DNA from: Chryseobacterium shigense
Lineage (GTDB): Bacteria; Bacteroidota; Bacteroidia; Flavobacteriales; Weeksellaceae
Assembly: GCF_900156575.1 (NCBI RefSeq)
Contig: NZ_FTNY01000005.1
Location: 124,001 to 188,000, forward strand
Direction of reading: 5' to 3'
Length of the DNA: 64,000 bases
The notes beneath the pieces were generated by a model. It did no database searches. It had not been told where the DNA came from and worked only from the letters and a program-made list of their open reading frames with translations. A program made the position numbers and the translations under genes. Positions 60,227-64,000 of this stretch are shown one piece after another. How positions within the stretch are numbered: position 1 is the first letter of the stretch; every line of letters begins with the position of its first letter.

Positions 60227-62632
60227 TTATTTTTCGATCGCTATATCAATCACCTCTTCCATTCTGTTGACATAATGGACAGTGAGATTTTTTAGATAAT
60301 CTTTTTTGATCTCTTCTACATCTTTTCTGTTGGCTTCGCAAAGGATCACCTCTTTGATACCAGCTCTTGTTGCGGCAAGAAGTTTTTCTTTAATTCCTCC
60401 TACAGGAAGTACCTTTCCTCTTAGTGTTATTTCTCCCGTCATCGCAAGATGAGGTTTTACTTTCTTGTTTTTGAATGAAGAAACCATAGAGGTCAGCATA
60501 GCAATACCCGCAGACGGTCCGTCTTTCGGTGTGGCTCCTTCCGGAACGTGAACGTGAATGTTTTTCTTATCCAGATCTTCCTGTGCGATGCCAAGGTCAT
60601 CATGTCTTGCTTTGATATATTCTAAGGCGATTGTTGCAGACTCTTTCATGACGGTTCCGAGGTTTCCGGTCATCGTCAGGCTTCCTTTTCCGTTGCTTAA
60701 AATACTTTCAATATATAAAATATCTCCCCCGACACTCGTCCAGGCTAAGCCAGTCACAACACCAGGTACACCGGTGATTTCAGAAAGACTTTTAGGTCTT
60801 GGCACCCCAAGGATTTCATCTATTTTTTCAATAGTAATTTTGGGGTCGTATTCTTTCACCAAAGCCGTTTGAAGAGCGACCCATCTTGCAATGGCAGCAA
60901 TTCTTTTTTCTAAAGTTCTCACCCCGCTTTCCGAAGTATGGGCTTCAATGATATGTTTAAGCTCAGGATTTCCAAGTTTGAATGATTTGGCATCCAATCC
61001 GTTTTCGTCCTGTTGTTTTTTTATTAAATGTCTTTTCGCAATCTCCGTTTTTTCCTCCATCGTATATCCTGCAATCTGGATGATCTCTGTTCTGTCTAAA
61101 AGCGGCGTCTGAATTGTAGAAAGTGAATTGGCAGTTGCAATAAACATTACTTTAGACAAATCATACCCCATTTCCAAGAAATTATCATAGAAAGATTTAT
61201 TCTGCTCAGGATCAAGAACTTCAAGAAGCGCTGAAGTCGGGTCACCGTGAAGTCCCTGCGCAATTTTATCAATTTCATCAAGAACAATCACCGGGTTGGA
61301 AGTACCTGATTTTTTGATCGTCTGCAGGATTCTTCCCGCCATCGCTCCAATGTATGTTTTTCTGTGTCCCCGGATCTCACTTTCGTCATGAAGTCCCCCC
61401 AGAGATAACCTTACATATTTTCTTCCCAGTGCATCAGCCACAGATTTCCCCAAAGACGTTTTTCCTACTCCCGGAGGTCCTACCAATAGTAGAATTGGAG
61501 ATTTCATGTTGTTTTTCAATTTTAAAACCGCCATGTGCTCCAGAATCCTTTTCTTAATATCTTCAAGTCCGAAATGAGCTTTATCCAAGATCTTTTCCGC
61601 TTTAGCAATATCAAAAACATCTTTTGTATAGGTTTCCCATGGAAGATCTGTAAAGAAATCAAGATAATTTCTCTGTACATTATAATCGGGAGAGTTCGTG
61701 TTCTGACGCTGAAGTCTGTTGATCTCCTTCTGGAAATGATCTTCCACCTCCTGATTCCATTTTTTTCTACTGGCCTTCTCAATCAGTTCTTCCACATCAC
61801 TTTCAGGCCCTCCTCCAAGCTCATCCTGAATCGTTCTGATCTGTTGGTTCAGAAAATATTCTCTTTGCTGCTTGTCAAGGTCTTTTGAAGTTTTCTGATG
61901 GATCTGATTTCTTAATTCCAGTTTTCTGAAATCTTCGTGCATCATCTCATAGCACTTGTTCGCCCTTTCTACGAGGCTTTTTTCTTCAAGAAGTTTTTGC
62001 TTTTCTATGGATGGGAAATTGGAATTCGTGCAGATGAAATTCAGCAGATCATCGTTGTTGGTGATGTTCTTGATCGCAAAATTGGCTGCATTTGGAATAT
62101 TCGGATCCAGCTCAATAATCTTTAGAGCCAGATCTTTTATATTTTCAAGCAAGGCATCATACTCTTCCTTGTTTTTCGGACGGGTATCTTTTAATTTTGT
62201 GATTTCCGCTTTAAAATACGGTTTGCTTTCTACGATCTTTTTGATCTTAAATCTGTGGAAGCCTTTTGTAATAGCAGTGATATTACCTTCAGGAAGTTTT
62301 ATAATTTTTATGATCTTGGCTAATGTGCCGGTGGAGTACATGTCTTTTTCACCAGGCTGCTCCAGTTCTGAGTTTTTCTGGCTGACGATCCCAATGAAAT
62401 CACCGTTTTTCTGTGCTTCTTCCAAAAGCTGTATCGATGTTTTTCTTCCTGCAGTAATAGGAATGACTACGTTCGGAAACATAACCATATTTCTTACCGG
62501 AAGTATAGGGAATATTTTTTGTTCGGAATTTTTATCAGTCTCCGAGAAGTCTGAAAGATTGATCTCTTCGGCTACAATGTCAAACCCATCGCTGATCATT
62601 TCCTCTAAACTAATATCTTCAAATTCTGTCAT
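60227..62632 (-). CDS. lon: ATP-dependent protease Lon (endopeptidase La)
   Basis: An 801-residue cytoplasmic AAA+ protease for misfolded and regulatory proteins. The N-terminal substrate domain spans about residues 40-240 (FPILPVRNMVMFPNVV), Walker A is GPPGVGKTSLG, Walker B is VIVLDEIDKI, and the Ser-Lys dyad is in PKDGPSAGIAM (Ser) and GIKEKLLAA (Lys). Length is typical for Bacteroidota Lon (about 800-820). It is divergent from the PpiD-like gene at 62893, another protein-quality gene, with 260 bp between. Confidence 0.97.
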   Translation of the reverse strand: MTEFEDISLEEMISDGFDIVAEEINLSDFSETDKNSEQKIFPILPVRNMVMFPNVVIPITAGRKTSIQLLEEAQKNGDFIGIVSQKNSELEQPGEKDMYSTGTLAKIIKIIKLPEGNITAITKGFHRFKIKKIVESKPYFKAEITKLKDTRPKNKEEYDALLENIKDLALKIIELDPNIPNAANFAIKNITNNDDLLNFICTNSNFPSIEKQKLLEEKSLVERANKCYEMMHEDFRKLELRNQIHQKTSKDLDKQQREYFLNQQIRTIQDELGGGPESDVEELIEKASRKKWNQEVEDHFQKEINRLQRQNTNSPDYNVQRNYLDFFTDLPWETYTKDVFDIAKAEKILDKAHFGLEDIKKRILEHMAVLKLKNNMKSPILLLVGPPGVGKTSLGKSVADALGRKYVRLSLGGLHDESEIRGHRKTYIGAMAGRILQTIKKSGTSNPVIVLDEIDKIAQGLHGDPTSALLEVLDPEQNKSFYDNFLEMGYDLSKVMFIATANSLSTIQTPLLDRTEIIQIAGYTMEEKTEIAKRHLIKKQQDENGLDAKSFKLGNPELKHIIEAHTSESGVRTLEKRIAAIARWVALQTALVKEYDPKITIEKIDEILGVPRPKSLSEITGVPGVVTGLAWTSVGGDILYIESILSNGKGSLTMTGNLGTVMKESATIALEYIKARHDDLGIAQEDLDKKNIHVHVPEGATPKDGPSAGIAMLTSMVSSFKNKKVKPHLAMTGEITLRGKVLPVGGIKEKLLAATRAGIKEVILCEANRKDVEEIKKDYLKNLTVHYVNRMEEVIDIAIEK

Positions 62633-62892
62633 AGTAAATCAAATGACAAATTGTCATCTTCGTTTTAAATCGTTAAAATGATATTTTACAATATGCGCTG
62701 AAAACGTGCAGCGTATTACGGTTCTCTACATTGCACAATACCTATGCCATTTGTTTTTTGCTAAAAAATATGGTCAAAATTTCCTTTTTTCAACAATCTT
62801 TCATTTTAAAAATTAAAATAAAGGACTTCTGCTTCTCTAATTTCTTAAAAATGTGTATTTTCGCAAACTGATAAAAAACTATAATATATAAA

Positions 62893-64000
62893 ATGGCAAT
62901 TTTAGGACAGATTAGGAGTAAGCCTTGGCTTTTGATGGGAGTGATAGCATTGGCGCTTTTAGCGTTTCTGGTAAACCCTGATAGCATCGACAAGGTTTTT
63001 GGGAAAAATCCTGACGTTTTAGGAAAAGTAAACGGTGAGAAAGTCACCCGCGAAGAGTTCAATGATCAGCTTTTCGTACTGCAGCAGCAGGCTGGACAAC
63101 AAGGCCGTCCAAAAACGGGACTTGAAGAGCAGGCTTGGCAGTTACTTGTACAATCTAAACTTATCAAGCAACAGTTTGAGAAATTGGGCTTTGAGATGAC
63201 TGACGACTATTTCTGGAATCAGATCCAGTATGATCAGATGTTTGCCCAACAACAACAGTTCTTTGACGAGAAAGGTAATTTTAAAACTCAAGAACTTAAA
63301 AAAGAGATTGAAACATTAAAAGGCACCAATCCGGAAGGTTACAACCAATGGTTGAAAACCAGAAAAACCGTGGAGTACAGACTCATGGCGAGACAGGTGT
63401 TTTCTAATATTTCAGCGGGTATTACAACGGGTAAGAAAGAAGCTGAAGAGCTTATGAAGCAGAGAGACCAGTTGGCAGATATCGATTTTGTAAAGATCGA
63501 TTATGCAGCATACCTTCAGAAAACGAAAATTAACGTTACTACGGCAGACCTTGATAACTATATCAAGCAACACCCGGTAATGTTCAAAGCTGAACCTAGC
63601 AGAAATATTGGAATTGTATATTTCCCTTCCAAACCTAGCCCGGCAGATGATGCCGCGGCTCAGAAGGAAATCAATAAACTTTTCTCTGGAGGGACAGATG
63701 CAAGTGGAGGAACTGAAAACTTCCAGAATACAAAGAATGACTCTATGTTTGTAATGGCCAATTCTGATATGCCTTATAACAATCAGTATGCAAAGCCTAA
63801 CCAATTGCCTCAGACTATTCAGGGACAAATCGCATCTGCCGCTATCGGACAGACTTTTGGACCTTACAAAGAGCAAAACTTCTACGTGGTTTCAAAACTT
63901 TTAGATAAAAAGACTTCTGACTCTACATTGTCGAGACACATCCTGATTGCTTTCAAAGGAAGCCCTGCAGGAGAAGGAGTGACAAGATCTAAGGAGCAGG
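62893..64000 (+). CDS. PpiD/SurA-like peptidyl-prolyl isomerase, 3' truncated by window end
   Basis: 369 codons are visible and the frame is open at base 64000. There is an N-terminal membrane anchor (KPWLLMGVIALALLAFLV), then a SurA-N-like chaperone domain (LGKVNGEKVTREEFNDQL, LVQSKLIKQQFEKLGFEMTDD) and the first part of a middle region leading toward a parvulin domain (STLSRHILIAFKGS, where the RHILI block begins the parvulin fold). The layout matches PpiD, the inner-membrane periplasmic folding factor. Start at ATG 62893 (MAILGQIRS). Confidence 0.88.
   Translation, partial: MAILGQIRSKPWLLMGVIALALLAFLVNPDSIDKVFGKNPDVLGKVNGEKVTREEFNDQLFVLQQQAGQQGRPKTGLEEQAWQLLVQSKLIKQQFEKLGFEMTDDYFWNQIQYDQMFAQQQQFFDEKGNFKTQELKKEIETLKGTNPEGYNQWLKTRKTVEYRLMARQVFSNISAGITTGKKEAEELMKQRDQLADIDFVKIDYAAYLQKTKINVTTADLDNYIKQHPVMFKAEPSRNIGIVYFPSKPSPADDAAAQKEINKLFSGGTDASGGTENFQNTKNDSMFVMANSDMPYNNQYAKPNQLPQTIQGQIASAAIGQTFGPYKEQNFYVVSKLLDKKTSDSTLSRHILIAFKGSPAGEGVTRSKEQ

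Overview
The window looks like a chromosomal segment of a Bacteroidota bacterium of the Chryseobacterium/Weeksellaceae type. This is inferred from several things: low GC; -7 promoter boxes of the Bacteroidota form TAnnTTTG and no regular Shine-Dalgarno sites; secreted proteins ending in type IX secretion (T9SS) type A sorting domains; and families typical of the phylum (DUF5687-like permease, FISUMP domain, GG-leader 'bacteriocin-like' peptides, DUF4251, DUF4349). No rRNA, tRNA, CRISPR array, prophage or transposase gene was seen. The organism assignment rests on gene content only.

Layout. 1-3756: 3' end of recN, an ABC exporter pair and a DyP-type peroxidase. 3757-4389: a 172-bp dispersed repeat and a small cysteine-rich double-glycine peptide gene. 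4536-8052: two unrelated fumarases (class II and class I) back to back, then a small membrane protein. 8149-14300: an AraC regulator, a T9SS propeller/FISUMP surface protein and a secreted GH13 amylase-like enzyme. 14376-18347: a SAM-I riboswitch followed by a TonB-dependent receptor and an APC amino acid permease, read as a methionine-related uptake operon. 18535-23268: prfA, two tandem secreted paralogues of unknown function and a prolyl oligopeptidase. 23405-29710: two tandem, very similar secreted reprolysin-like metalloproteases. 29849-33027: methylmalonyl-CoA mutase and an M28 peptidase.

33058-37448 is the most interesting stretch. A short leader ORF and an attenuator-like terminator precede a basic protein of unknown function, RtcB RNA ligase, a nucleotidyltransferase-fold protein, PrfH (a release-factor homologue) and a TPR protein. 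RtcB plus PrfH is a known pair for rescue and repair of ribosomes cut in the decoding centre. The extra genes and the translation-sensing leader architecture would be additions to that theme.

37553-44817: a membrane-bound LuxR-type regulator, a surface protein, a dipeptide epimerase, two tandem cytochrome c lipoproteins, MeaB, a DUF4251 lipoprotein, an M48 metalloprotease and a small coiled-coil membrane protein. 44853-52675 is all on the minus strand: an MlaEF-like lipid transporter overlapping a beta-barrel gene, a sugar transferase, and a tight pgi-methyltransferase-folD-queE run. 52812-58647: a second copy of the dispersed repeat, an ECF sigma factor with an overlapping membrane protein, TraB/GumN and DUF4349 proteins, a glutaryl-CoA-dehydrogenase-like enzyme, DoxX and a second double-glycine peptide. 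58735-64000: an AI-2E family transporter, lon, and the start of a divergent PpiD-like folding factor that runs off the window.

All identifications come from reading motifs by eye; no database search was possible.
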